63,234 bases of DNA, taken from positions 1 to 63,234 of the forward strand of contig NZ_JADFAJ010000006.1 of assembly GCF_015665295.1 (NCBI RefSeq), given 5' to 3'. The notes under the pieces are model-generated. The model was not told where the DNA came from, did no database searches, and saw only the letters and a list, made by a program, of their open reading frames with translations. Below, piece after piece: positions 35,611 through 42,837 of this stretch. The stretch's first letter is position 1. Every line of letters begins with the position of its first letter. Source of the DNA: Maricaulis sp. Lineage in GTDB: Bacteria > Pseudomonadota > Alphaproteobacteria > Caulobacterales > Maricaulaceae. The position numbers were made by a program, and so were the translations under genes.

Positions 35611-36839
35611 CGCGCGGCACCGCTGAGAATAGTCAGATTGATGGCCGGAGTCAGAACGCCGCTGAAGGCGCTAATGACATCACGCACATTGGTAACGTGG
35701 CTGTCATAGCAAGCCAGCGCATCGCCCGGCAGCAAGATCGGGTTGAACGCGTCGCGGTCGGCACGGCGCACTAGGCCCTCTATCGACCGCGCTATGACTT
35801 CGCTTTGGCCGGTGATTGGATTGCGCGAGATCAGTACCGCCCAGCGATCTGCATTGGTCGCCTGAGTACCGCCGACGCAATTCGCCGTCACCAGCGCCTG
35901 CAGGAAGCGCGTTCCATAGGGCAGGCTGGTGCTTTGGCTATTGATCGCGGACTGGGAGTTCGACGAAGCGGGTGTCGTCAGGTTGGACATGAAGACCCGG
36001 ATACCCGGCACAGTGATGCGGCTCGGGCGCGCCAAGGCTTCCTGGAAACAGCCGCGCGAGGGGACATGAATCTGATCGCCGGTCGCCAGCATCGGATCGG
36101 CCACGCGCTGGCCCGTGAAAGCGCCGGACAGGTCGTAGATCTGCCGTTGGCCGTCGCGCACGAGCACAACATGACGGACATCCGCATCAGGACGAAGGCC
36201 CGCGGCTGAAGACAGCGCAGAAACCAGCGTTCGACCGGAGGTGACATCGCCTTGGGCTTCGACGCGGGAGTTTTGCACCAGCTCGGCATTGCGATCGTTC
36301 AGCAAGAGATCACCGGGCTGAAAAACCGCGCCGGAGACATGCACCTGGACCGGTGCCCATTGCGCTACATCGAGGTCGAGCTGAAGGAAGCCGGCACGGT
36401 ACATCCCTTCTTCCACGAACATCCGCGCGACGAGCGCCTCGACCACTTCAACTGTGAAGCCGGCGGCCCGGATCGGTGGAAGGTGCGGCACGGTCAGTGT
36501 GCCGTCTGGCGCCACGATATACGTCCCTTCGAACGCCTCTCCGGCCGGCAATGTCATCCGCAGCATGTCGCCGGGCGAGAGTGGAGGCATGGCCAATGCG
36601 GCGCTTGCCGCAAAGGCCACGCTCTCCGGGGGGGACATCGGTAAATCCGCATCCGCGCAGCCAGCGAGATCGCCGTAGCGCCCCTGCCCGCTGAGCGGAA
36701 TCTCGCGAACACCGGTCATCGGGCGGCGAGCCGAGGTATAGCCTTGCGTTGTCAGATCGACAGTGTTGCGTGGCTCCTCGAAGGCAGTCGCGCAGGATGC
36801 AAGCGCAAGGGCGAGGATCGGGATGAGGCGGCGGCACAT
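35607..36839 (-). CDS. Wza-type polysaccharide export lipoprotein
   Basis: A 410-aa outer-membrane lipoprotein with lipobox LALASC at about residue 16. The polysaccharide export domain is seen in LSPGDMLRMTLPAGEAF and APDGTLTVPHLPPIRAAG (about 90-130), followed by SLBB-like repeats (VHVSGAVFQPGDLLL; GLRPDADVRHVVLVRDG; GDQIHVPSRGC). A Ser/Asn-rich insertion and further domains follow. It forms the export channel for the polymer. It is second in an operon behind a 78-aa gene and overlaps wzz by four bases. It is comparable in role to HfsD of Caulobacter holdfast export. Confidence 0.9.
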   Translation of the reverse strand: MCRRLIPILALALASCATAFEEPRNTVDLTTQGYTSARRPMTGVREIPLSGQGRYGDLAGCADADLPMSPPESVAFAASAALAMPPLSPGDMLRMTLPAGEAFEGTYIVAPDGTLTVPHLPPIRAAGFTVEVVEALVARMFVEEGMYRAGFLQLDLDVAQWAPVQVHVSGAVFQPGDLLLNDRNAELVQNSRVEAQGDVTSGRTLVSALSSAAGLRPDADVRHVVLVRDGQRQIYDLSGAFTGQRVADPMLATGDQIHVPSRGCFQEALARPSRITVPGIRVFMSNLTTPASSNSQSAINSQSTSLPYGTRFLQALVTANCVGGTQATNADRWAVLISRNPITGQSEVIARSIEGLVRRADRDAFNPILLPGDALACYDSHVTNVRDVISAFSGVLTPAINLTILSGAAR

Positions 36840-36842
36840 CGA

Positions 36843-37079
36843 TCAGATCCCGTGGGCCGGTCGGCTCGCCAGGGCGTCGGCGATATAGGCGGCAAGTTCG
36901 CGCGCCATCTTTGGGCAATTGCAGTCAATAGTCTTAATCGTCGTTTCGCCGTCGGGACGACCTTCCACGAAAACGCTGCGCGATGCCGGTCGCTCGTAAG
37001 CAAGCTTGAGATAGTCGAACAAGGCGCGGTCGAATTGGCGCGATTGGCGGGGCGATGTGATTTTGAAATCTGTACGCAT
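36843..37079 (-). CDS. Small protein heading the wza operon, unknown function
   Basis: A 78-aa soluble protein that I do not recognise. It is charged and probably helical, with CNCPKMARELAAYIADAL in the C-terminal half holding two close cysteines. A perfect AGGAGGT ribosome site lies six bases before the ATG, and a sigma-54 promoter ends only 26 bases upstream, so it is real and is the first gene translated from the wza-wzz-wzy-GT4 operon. The gap to wza is 3 bases. It could be a regulator or accessory protein of polysaccharide export. Confidence 0.75.
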   Translation of the reverse strand: MRTDFKITSPRQSRQFDRALFDYLKLAYERPASRSVFVEGRPDGETTIKTIDCNCPKMARELAAYIADALASRPAHGI

Positions 37080-37104
37080 GACGAACCTCCTGGGTTTAGG
37101 AGGC

Positions 37105-37119
37105 GCAAGCTCGGGGCCA
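37105..37119 (-). promoter_or_regulatory. Sigma-54 promoter of the wza operon
   Basis: On the minus strand TGGCCCC-GAGC-TTGC matches the -24/-12 consensus TGGCACG-N4-TTGC with two mismatches and exact spacing (GG-N10-GC). The predicted transcription start is about 37093, leaving a 14-base leader that contains the AGGAGGT ribosome site. This is the best sigma-54 promoter in the island. Confidence 0.75.
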
Positions 37120-37181
37120 GCGCTGACCGATCCCAGAGATTCATAATTTCAACGACTTAGATTCGTGCGGCGCGAGCTTGT

Positions 37182-37236
37182 TCGCAAGTTGCGGATTGCA
37201 GACTGCAAATCGAGGAAGAAGCCTCGCATTTTGCGA
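37182..37236. promoter_or_regulatory. Three dyads, candidate enhancer between wza operon and membrane gene
   Basis: TCGCA-AGT-TGCGG (37182-37194), TTGCA-GAC-TGCAA (37196-37208, perfect arms) and TCGCA-TTT-TGCGA (37224-37236, arms extend to CTCGCA/TGCGAG). Centres are about 95, 109 and 137 bases upstream of the predicted wza start, close to the 98, 116 and 139 seen for the kinase operon. They may also serve the divergent gene at 37367. Confidence 0.65.
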
Positions 37237-37318
37237 GACGCGCATTTGCCTCGACGCCAGCGCGCGACTTTTCTCTACCTTTTCCGTCACTTATTTTTCC
37301 AAAGGCGCTCAGGCAGTC

Positions 37319-37334
37319 CGGCCCTGAACTTGAA
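37319..37334 (+). promoter_or_regulatory. Possible sigma-54 promoter of the divergent membrane gene
   Basis: CGGCCCTGAACTTGAA has GG at correct spacing and TTGA at -12, the same deviation as the wzx candidate (GGC-N5-ACTTGAA in both). Predicted start near 37345, 22 bases before the ATG. Confidence 0.3.
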
Positions 37335-37366
37335 GCTGTGTCTACCAGTCAGTTTCAGGAAACAGC

Positions 37367-38101
37367 ATGGCCCGGATCGAGCTCTCAATTCCCATCCCCC
37401 TCGCCAGCAGACTGGCGTGGACCGCCTTCGTGGCGCTCTGTATCGGCAACGCCCTCGCCCTCAGCCTTGTCCATTACGCCGACATTGAGGACGCATGGGG
37501 CCTTGTCACGCTCTTCCACTTCGATCGGGAACAAAACCTGCCAACCCTTTTTTCGGTCCTCCTGATCCTCGCATCGAGCGGCTTGGCATTTCTGCAGGCC
37601 GAAGTGTCACCTCAAGAGACTCGCCTCAGAACCGGATGGATCATCGTGTCGGTCGTCCTGGCCTTGCTGGCGATCGACGAGTTCGCCTCGATCCACGAGC
37701 GCGTGGACGCGGCGTTGCGTTACTATCTAGGCTCCGAGCTCCTGCCCTACGCCGCCTGGCCGATCCCTTATGTGCTCGGCGTTGCCGCTCTCGGGGGGGC
37801 CCTTTGGCGCTGGTTCTTCGCGCTCGAGCGCGCCCAGGCGATGTATCTCATTCTCTCAGGCGTGATCTATTTGAGCGGCGCCGTCGGCGTGGAGCTCATC
37901 ACCGGCCAGTATCTCGCCCACATCGATCCCGACCATCTCGGCGTGACGAACCGAACACGCGACCTCCTCGCAACGCTGGAGGAGACGCTCGAGATGTTTG
38001 GATTGCTAGTGCTCGCTCAAACAGTTGCCAGGAGGCTTCACGACACGGGTAATCGAGGTGGGATCGCTTTGAAGAAAAATGGTACCGCCTTCCCGGATTG
38101 A
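37367..38101 (+). CDS. Multi-pass membrane protein of unknown function, island edge
   Basis: A 244-aa protein with about six hydrophobic segments. Polar residues sit inside or beside helices (LLAIDEFASIHERV near residue 105, VGVELITGQY near 170, LATLEETLEMFGLLV near 205), a pattern seen in intramembrane enzymes, but I cannot place it in a family. The reading frame ends inside the tRNA-His gene on the other strand (about 22 bases of antisense overlap), so its last residues (GTAFPD) are encoded by the att repeat. It is divergent from the wza operon and shares its control region. The ATG has AGGA upstream. Confidence 0.65.
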   Translation: MARIELSIPIPLASRLAWTAFVALCIGNALALSLVHYADIEDAWGLVTLFHFDREQNLPTLFSVLLILASSGLAFLQAEVSPQETRLRTGWIIVSVVLALLAIDEFASIHERVDAALRYYLGSELLPYAAWPIPYVLGVAALGGALWRWFFALERAQAMYLILSGVIYLSGAVGVELITGQYLAHIDPDHLGVTNRTRDLLATLEETLEMFGLLVLAQTVARRLHDTGNRGGIALKKNGTAFPD

Positions 38102-38156
38102 ACGGGAGACCTCTAGATCCACAATCTAGCGCTCTAACCAACTGAGCTAAGGCGGC
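38080..38156 (-). tRNA. tRNA-His (anticodon GTG)
   Basis: Cloverleaf with acceptor GCCGCCT / AGGCGGT, D arm GCTCAGTTGGTTAGAGC, anticodon stem CTAGA/TCTAG with loop TTGTGGA (anticodon GTG), T arm TCCCG-TTCAATC-CGGGA, and encoded CCA. The discriminator is A73 and there is no base-paired G-1, the known alphaproteobacterial variant. The 3' half is repeated at 19970-20015, marking it as the likely integration site of the exopolysaccharide island. Confidence 0.95.
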
Positions 38157-38301
38157 ACTCGATGTCACGGGGCCATAACGCGGCCGCCCCGGCGAACCGG
38201 GTCGTGAGGCGCGGGAAACTAGCCTCCCCGCCCCCCTCTGGCAACCGTCCTGTCAGGGCTTTTGCAGGCGCCGTCACAGCGCCGCAACCACGCGGCCAGG
38301 A

Positions 38302-39102
38302 TCAGGAATACCCCCGCGCCTGGATGTGCGCCCGCATGGCCGCGACACGATTATCGTCCGACGGGTGGGTGGAGGCAAACTCCGCGACATTGTGATCATT
38401 CATCGCCGACATGCCGACCCAGAAATCGATGGCCTGGCGCGGATCATAGCCGGAGCCAACCATGAAATCGACGCCGAGCCGGTCGGCCTCGTACTCATGC
38501 TCACGCGAATAGGGCAGGATCACGCCATAGGTGACGCCCATGCCAAGCGCGGCACCGATATCCTGGCTGTACTGGGCATACTCGCCGCCCGACGACCCGA
38601 TCGCACTGGCCAGAAGCGACACGCCCATCTGGGCCGCCATCTGCTGGCTGGCGCGTTCAGCCGAGTGGCGACCGGCGACATGGCCGACTTCATGCCCCAT
38701 CACCGTGGCGACATGATCATCGGTCTCCATGATGTCCAGAATGCCCTTGTAGAAGCCGACCTTGCCGTTGGGCAGGACCCAGGCATTCACCGTGTCGCTG
38801 TCAAAGACGACGAATTCCCAATCGAGATGCGACTGGCCGGATGCCCGGACAACCCGGTCGCCCACGCGCTGCAGGCGCCGCTGATAGGACGGGTCCCGCA
38901 ACACGCGCTCGCGCTGCAGGCTGTCGCGCCAGGCCTGGTTGGAGAGCTGGGCGAGCTGGCCGTCGGAGACCAGCATGAGCTGGCTGCGCCCGAGGGCAGC
39001 ATTGTCGGCACAGCCGGCGACGAAAGGCAGAACGGTCCCGGCCGCGAGCCCCATGATCAATTCACGACGCCTTACGAGATCGACTGGTGGTTTTGCCGAC
39101 AT
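38302..39102 (-). CDS. M48 family zinc metalloprotease, lipoprotein
   Basis: A 266-aa exported peptidase. A twin-Arg-containing N-terminus (RRRELIMGLAAG) is followed by lipobox VAGC near residue 31. The zinc motif HEVGH is central (VMGHEVGHVAGRHSAER), with the third ligand Glu in SREHEYEADRLG. It belongs to the bacterial M48 peptidases (Oma1/LoiP/BepA-like) that degrade misfolded envelope proteins. The ATG at 39102 follows GGGGGGAAAA. It is divergent from the AsmA gene. Confidence 0.92.
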   Translation of the reverse strand: MSAKPPVDLVRRRELIMGLAAGTVLPFVAGCADNAALGRSQLMLVSDGQLAQLSNQAWRDSLQRERVLRDPSYQRRLQRVGDRVVRASGQSHLDWEFVVFDSDTVNAWVLPNGKVGFYKGILDIMETDDHVATVMGHEVGHVAGRHSAERASQQMAAQMGVSLLASAIGSSGGEYAQYSQDIGAALGMGVTYGVILPYSREHEYEADRLGVDFMVGSGYDPRQAIDFWVGMSAMNDHNVAEFASTHPSDDNRVAAMRAHIQARGYS

Positions 39103-39232
39103 GAGTTTTCCCCCCTTTGGTGTTGTCGCAATCAGCGATAATCTTAGCGCAGAGTGTTTTTCGCGTCTCGCCAAGAAAGCGACAAACACGCCTGCTAGCG
39201 TGTTTATTCAGCCATTTCGGAGCTTCCTTCCC

Positions 39233-41359
39233 ATGAAACGCATCGCTGTCGCCCTCGGTCTGATCGTCGTCCTCGCGGTTGCCGCCGTCTTTGTCCTGCC
39301 GGCGGTGATTCCCGCCGCGACCTATCGGGAGCCGGTCCAGGCCGCGGCCCGCGACGCGCTGCATCGCGATGTCTCGCTGGGAGGCGACATCTCGCTGCAG
39401 GTCTTCCCGAGCCTGCAGATCCGTGCCAGCGAGGTGTCGATCGCCAATGCAGACGGTTTTGGCGAGGAGGCTTTCGCCGAGATGCGCGAGATGCGGGTCG
39501 GCGTGCGACTCATCCCGCTCCTGAGCCGGCGTGTCGAGATAACCGAATTCGTGCTGGTCGAGCCGACCATCCGCCTGGCCCAGAACCGCGCCGGCAATAA
39601 CTGGACCTTCACCGCCGCCGAAGCAGCCGGGACCCCGGCGACACCCGCCGCGTCCGAAGGCTTTGTCCGCCGCGAAGGGGCCCTGCCCATCGAGGCCAGC
39701 CTGGGGGATGTGCGCATCGAGAACGGCGCCCTCTACTTCACCGACGGCACCCAATCGCGCGCCATCACGGGGCTCGACCTGTCAGTCTCCCTGCCCTCGC
39801 TGGACGCTGAGACCCGCCTCACCGGAGCGCTCAATGCCGATGGAGAAAGCCTGGCATTCAATGCCGTCATCGGCTCGATCCGCGACTTCTTCGAAGGGCG
39901 CGAGACGCCAGTCAGCTTCGGGCTGGGCGGTCGCCTGGCCGATCTGAGCTTTGACGGATACATCCTTGAGGGCGAGAGCCTGGCCTATGGCGGCGCCCTT
40001 GACGCCACCATACCCTCGATCCGGGCCCTGGCCGCCTTTGCCGGCGCGCCCCTGCCTCCGGGCGAGAATATCGAGCGTTTCCGGGCCGTCGGCCAGCTGA
40101 CCGGCGCGCCGGGCGAAATCGGGCTCGAAGCCTCGCGCCTGGAATTTGATGCGCTCTCCGGCTCCGCCGCGCTCACCGCCAATCTCACCGGTGATCGTCC
40201 GCGTCTGACCGGCTCGCTCACCCTGGCCGAGCTGGACGTGAACCCCTATCTGCCGGCCCCGGCGGAAAGCCCGGCCCCGACGAGCGGTGGCGGCGTGCCG
40301 CCCTGGAGCGAGGACCCGATCGACCTGGCCGGTCTGGGGATTGTTGATGCCGATCTGCGTCTGGAGGTTGGACGCCTGCTGGTCCAGGCCATGGAGATCA
40401 ACGATGCCCGTCTGCGCGCGCAATTGCGCAATGGCCGCCTTGAGGTGACGCTGGAAAACATCGCGCTCTATGACGGCCAGGGCCGCGCCAGCGTGGTTGC
40501 CAATGCCCGCGGCAACCGGCCCAGCTTTTCGCTCAATGCCAGCCTGGACGGACTGGATGCCGGGCCTTTCCTTGAAGCCGCCGCCGGTTTCGACAAACTG
40601 CGCGGGACCGGGTCCGTTACCCTGGATCTGACCGCCAGCGGCAACAGCCAGGCCGCGATCATGAACTCGCTGGGCGGGACCGGGAATTTCAGCTTTGCCG
40701 ACGGAGCCATTGTCGGCATCAACATCGCGCAGACAATCCGCAATGTGAGCCGGTTGGTCGGCGGCAGCCAGACCACGGGCGAAACCGAGGACCAGGAAGC
40801 GGCCAGCACCGGCGCGCAACAGGCGACCGACTTCTCCTCGCTCACAGGGAGTTTCACCATCGCCAGCGGTCAGATTTCGCAACAGGACCTGTTGATGCTC
40901 TCGCCCTTGCTGCGCGTTGAAGGCGCCGGTTCGGTCAACCTGCCCGGCCAGTCGCTTGACTACCGGCTGCGCCCCCGGGCGGTCGCCTCGATCGAGGGAC
41001 AGGGCGGCTCGCGCGACCTGCGTGGCATCACAGTCCCGATTCGCATGCGTGGTGGTTTCAACAATGTCTCGGTCGGCGTCGACACAGAAGCCGTCGGCCA
41101 GGCCCTGTTGCAGGGCGCGCTGAACAATGCGCTCGGCCGTGACAGCTCCACCAATCCGCGCGACGCGCTGCGCGAGGGCCTGATGGACGCCATTGGTCTT
41201 GGAAATGAAGGCGGTGGCGACGCGGCCAGCGCGGACGGTGACACCCGCACCGAGCCGCGCGATCCGGCCGAACAATTGCTCCGAAACCTGCTCAATCAGC
41301 GCCGCAGCCGCAATCAGGACACCACCGAGGATCCGCAACCAGCACAGGATCCGCAGTAA
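39233..41359 (+). CDS. AsmA family protein
   Basis: A 708-aa protein with one N-terminal membrane anchor (VALGLIVVLAVAAVFVLPAVI) and a long periplasmic beta-rich body typical of AsmA/TamB-like (repeating beta-groove) proteins thought to carry phospholipid between membranes. AsmA N-terminal (YREPVQAAARDAL, GDISLQVFPSLQIRASEVSI) and C-terminal (LTGSFTIASGQISQQDLLM, GAGSVNLPGQSLDYRL) signatures are present. A Pro/Ser linker lies near 345. The C-terminus is a charged, Gln/Asp-rich tail. Start chosen at 39233 behind GGAG. Confidence 0.9.
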   Translation: MKRIAVALGLIVVLAVAAVFVLPAVIPAATYREPVQAAARDALHRDVSLGGDISLQVFPSLQIRASEVSIANADGFGEEAFAEMREMRVGVRLIPLLSRRVEITEFVLVEPTIRLAQNRAGNNWTFTAAEAAGTPATPAASEGFVRREGALPIEASLGDVRIENGALYFTDGTQSRAITGLDLSVSLPSLDAETRLTGALNADGESLAFNAVIGSIRDFFEGRETPVSFGLGGRLADLSFDGYILEGESLAYGGALDATIPSIRALAAFAGAPLPPGENIERFRAVGQLTGAPGEIGLEASRLEFDALSGSAALTANLTGDRPRLTGSLTLAELDVNPYLPAPAESPAPTSGGGVPPWSEDPIDLAGLGIVDADLRLEVGRLLVQAMEINDARLRAQLRNGRLEVTLENIALYDGQGRASVVANARGNRPSFSLNASLDGLDAGPFLEAAAGFDKLRGTGSVTLDLTASGNSQAAIMNSLGGTGNFSFADGAIVGINIAQTIRNVSRLVGGSQTTGETEDQEAASTGAQQATDFSSLTGSFTIASGQISQQDLLMLSPLLRVEGAGSVNLPGQSLDYRLRPRAVASIEGQGGSRDLRGITVPIRMRGGFNNVSVGVDTEAVGQALLQGALNNALGRDSSTNPRDALREGLMDAIGLGNEGGGDAASADGDTRTEPRDPAEQLLRNLLNQRRSRNQDTTEDPQPAQDPQ

Positions 41360-41462
41360 GCCGCAGGTGAATGCCGGATGAATTGACCGTCCGGCGGGTA
41401 TTCACAATCGCTATGCGAGGGTCGAGCCTGTGACGAGCAGACCCGTATGAGGGGAGACAAAA

Positions 41463-42674
41463 ATGACCATGAAACGCTTGGGACAGGCGGCGATCGCCTT
41501 GCTGCTGACAGGGCTCGCGGGCCAGGCGGCCGCGCAGTCGATCATCCTGTTTGAGGACAGCAATTATCGCGGCCGCCAGGTTCAGATAACGAGCGATGTC
41601 CGCAATCTCGATTCTGTCCGATTCAATGATCGAACCTCATCCTTCCGGATCGTGTCGGGTCAGTGGGAGCTGTGCCAGCACGATGACTATAACGGAACCT
41701 GCGAGATCCACTCATCCGACCAGGCGTCGATGGGCCGGATGAATGACCAGCTCACCTCCCTGCGCCCGGTCGCGGCGGGGCGTCCCGGCGGCGGTTATGG
41801 CGGCCCCTCTCTGACTTTCTATTCCGGCCCCAACTATACCGGGCGTTCTGTCGTGGTCTCGACCAGCACGCCGGACTTTTCCCGAATCAATTTCAACGAC
41901 CAGGCCCGCTCCGTCCGCCACAGCGGCCGTGGTGCCTGGGTAGCCTGCCAGCATGCCAATTTCGACGGCGCCTGCATGGTGATCGATGGCGATATCGCCA
42001 ATATCGGTGGCGGGATGGGCGGCGAAATCAGCTCGGCTGAACCGGATTATGCCGGTAGGCCCAGCCGGCCGGGCCGACCCGGTGGAGCCGATCGTCCGCG
42101 CTCCGGCGTCTTCCTGTTCGACGGGGTGAATTTTGACGGCCAGCGCGTCGCCGTGGATGCCGACATCTCCAACCTGTCCCGCATGGGCTTCAATGATCGC
42201 GCCGACAGCCTGATTGTGGCCCGGGGTGAAACCTGGATCGTCTGCGACGATGAAGGCTTCACCGACAGTTGCCAGCGTGTTCAGGGCGAGGTCCGCGACC
42301 TCACCAGCCTGGGCCTGCGCAACCGGATTACCTCGCTGCGCCGCGTCGATGACAGCTGGGGCGGCCCAGGCGGTGGTTATCCCGGACCGGGCGGAGGGCG
42401 TCTCGATATCCGCGGCGGCACGCGCGGCGTCGAAAGCCTCTTCTTCCCCCGCCCCGAGATCAATGGCTATGCGGTTGACCGCTGCCTCGGCGGCTACGGT
42501 GCCCGCTGTGACCAGGAGGCAGCAGATCGCATGTGCCAGGCTGCCGGCATGCGTCAGGCTGCTCACTACAGCGTCGACCGCTACAATCGCACCCGGACCT
42601 GGTTCATTGGCCAGAACCGCGCCTGCTCGTCGGGCCAGTGCGCCGCGCTGGTTGACGTGCTCTGCACGGACTGA
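41463..42674 (+). CDS. Secreted beta/gamma-crystallin protein with three repeats
   Basis: A 403-aa exported protein (signal peptide to AQAAA-QS, about residue 25). Three beta/gamma-crystallin Greek-key units, at about 26-105, 118-195 and 215-295, each begin with LF/TFY-type strands (ILFEDSNYRGR, LTFYSGPNYTGR, FLFDGVNFDGQ) and hold the FNDxxxS element (FNDRTSSFRI, FNDQARSVRH, FNDRADSLIV) resembling the calcium-binding N/D-x-x-S motif. Gly/Pro-rich linkers separate them. The last 95 residues form a Cys-rich domain with six cysteines. It is probably extracellular or surface-associated and calcium-stabilised; its role is unknown. Confidence 0.88.
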   Translation: MTMKRLGQAAIALLLTGLAGQAAAQSIILFEDSNYRGRQVQITSDVRNLDSVRFNDRTSSFRIVSGQWELCQHDDYNGTCEIHSSDQASMGRMNDQLTSLRPVAAGRPGGGYGGPSLTFYSGPNYTGRSVVVSTSTPDFSRINFNDQARSVRHSGRGAWVACQHANFDGACMVIDGDIANIGGGMGGEISSAEPDYAGRPSRPGRPGGADRPRSGVFLFDGVNFDGQRVAVDADISNLSRMGFNDRADSLIVARGETWIVCDDEGFTDSCQRVQGEVRDLTSLGLRNRITSLRRVDDSWGGPGGGYPGPGGGRLDIRGGTRGVESLFFPRPEINGYAVDRCLGGYGARCDQEAADRMCQAAGMRQAAHYSVDRYNRTRTWFIGQNRACSSGQCAALVDVLCTD

Positions 42675-42695
42675 TCCACCCGCGTGGCATGAATG

Positions 42696-42725
42696 CGCCG
42701 CTCCCGGGCCGGGGGCGGCGTTTTT
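42696..42725 (+). terminator. Rho-independent terminator after the crystallin gene
   Basis: CGCCGCTCCCGG / CCGGGGGCGGCG (one G-T pair) followed by TTTTT, 21 bases after the stop codon. Confidence 0.8.
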
Positions 42726-42786
42726 CATGCGCGGGTCGCTGACTTCGTGCAAAAGCGATATTGGGTCCGCGTCGGATTTGCCGTAT

Positions 42787-42808
42787 ATTAGTTTCATATG
42801 AAACTAAT
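42787..42808. promoter_or_regulatory. 22-bp perfect palindrome upstream of phhA
   Basis: The sequence ATTAGTTTCAT followed by its exact complement is a perfect 22-base palindrome, 29 bases before the phhA start and overlapping the likely promoter. Such a perfect, A/T-rich dyad is almost certainly an operator for a dimeric repressor (MarR or Lrp/AsnC type are reasonable guesses). No regulator gene is adjacent. Confidence 0.7.
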
Positions 42809-42837
42809 TCGCGCCCCGGCGCGACCGGAGCTGAACC

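Larger units (their letters stand above)
19970..38121. mobile_element. Candidate tRNA-His-integrated exopolysaccharide island (18.1 kb)
   Basis: The interval is bounded by direct repeats of 46 bases (19970-20015 and 38076-38121; 44 identical). The right copy is the 3' part of an intact tRNA-His gene, from the anticodon loop through the CCA end; the left copy is a fragment with no 5' half. A tRNA whose 3' end points into the interval, with a displaced 3' fragment at the far end, is the classic footprint of tyrosine-integrase elements. Inside are exopolysaccharide synthesis genes plus a private sigma-54, kinase and activator. No integrase or excisionase is seen, so the element is probably immobilised or was mobilised in trans. 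Confidence 0.75.

Noticed and set aside
19970-38121. Integrase gene inside the island
   Set aside because: All substantial genes in the interval have other assignments; no tyrosine or serine recombinase motif was seen.
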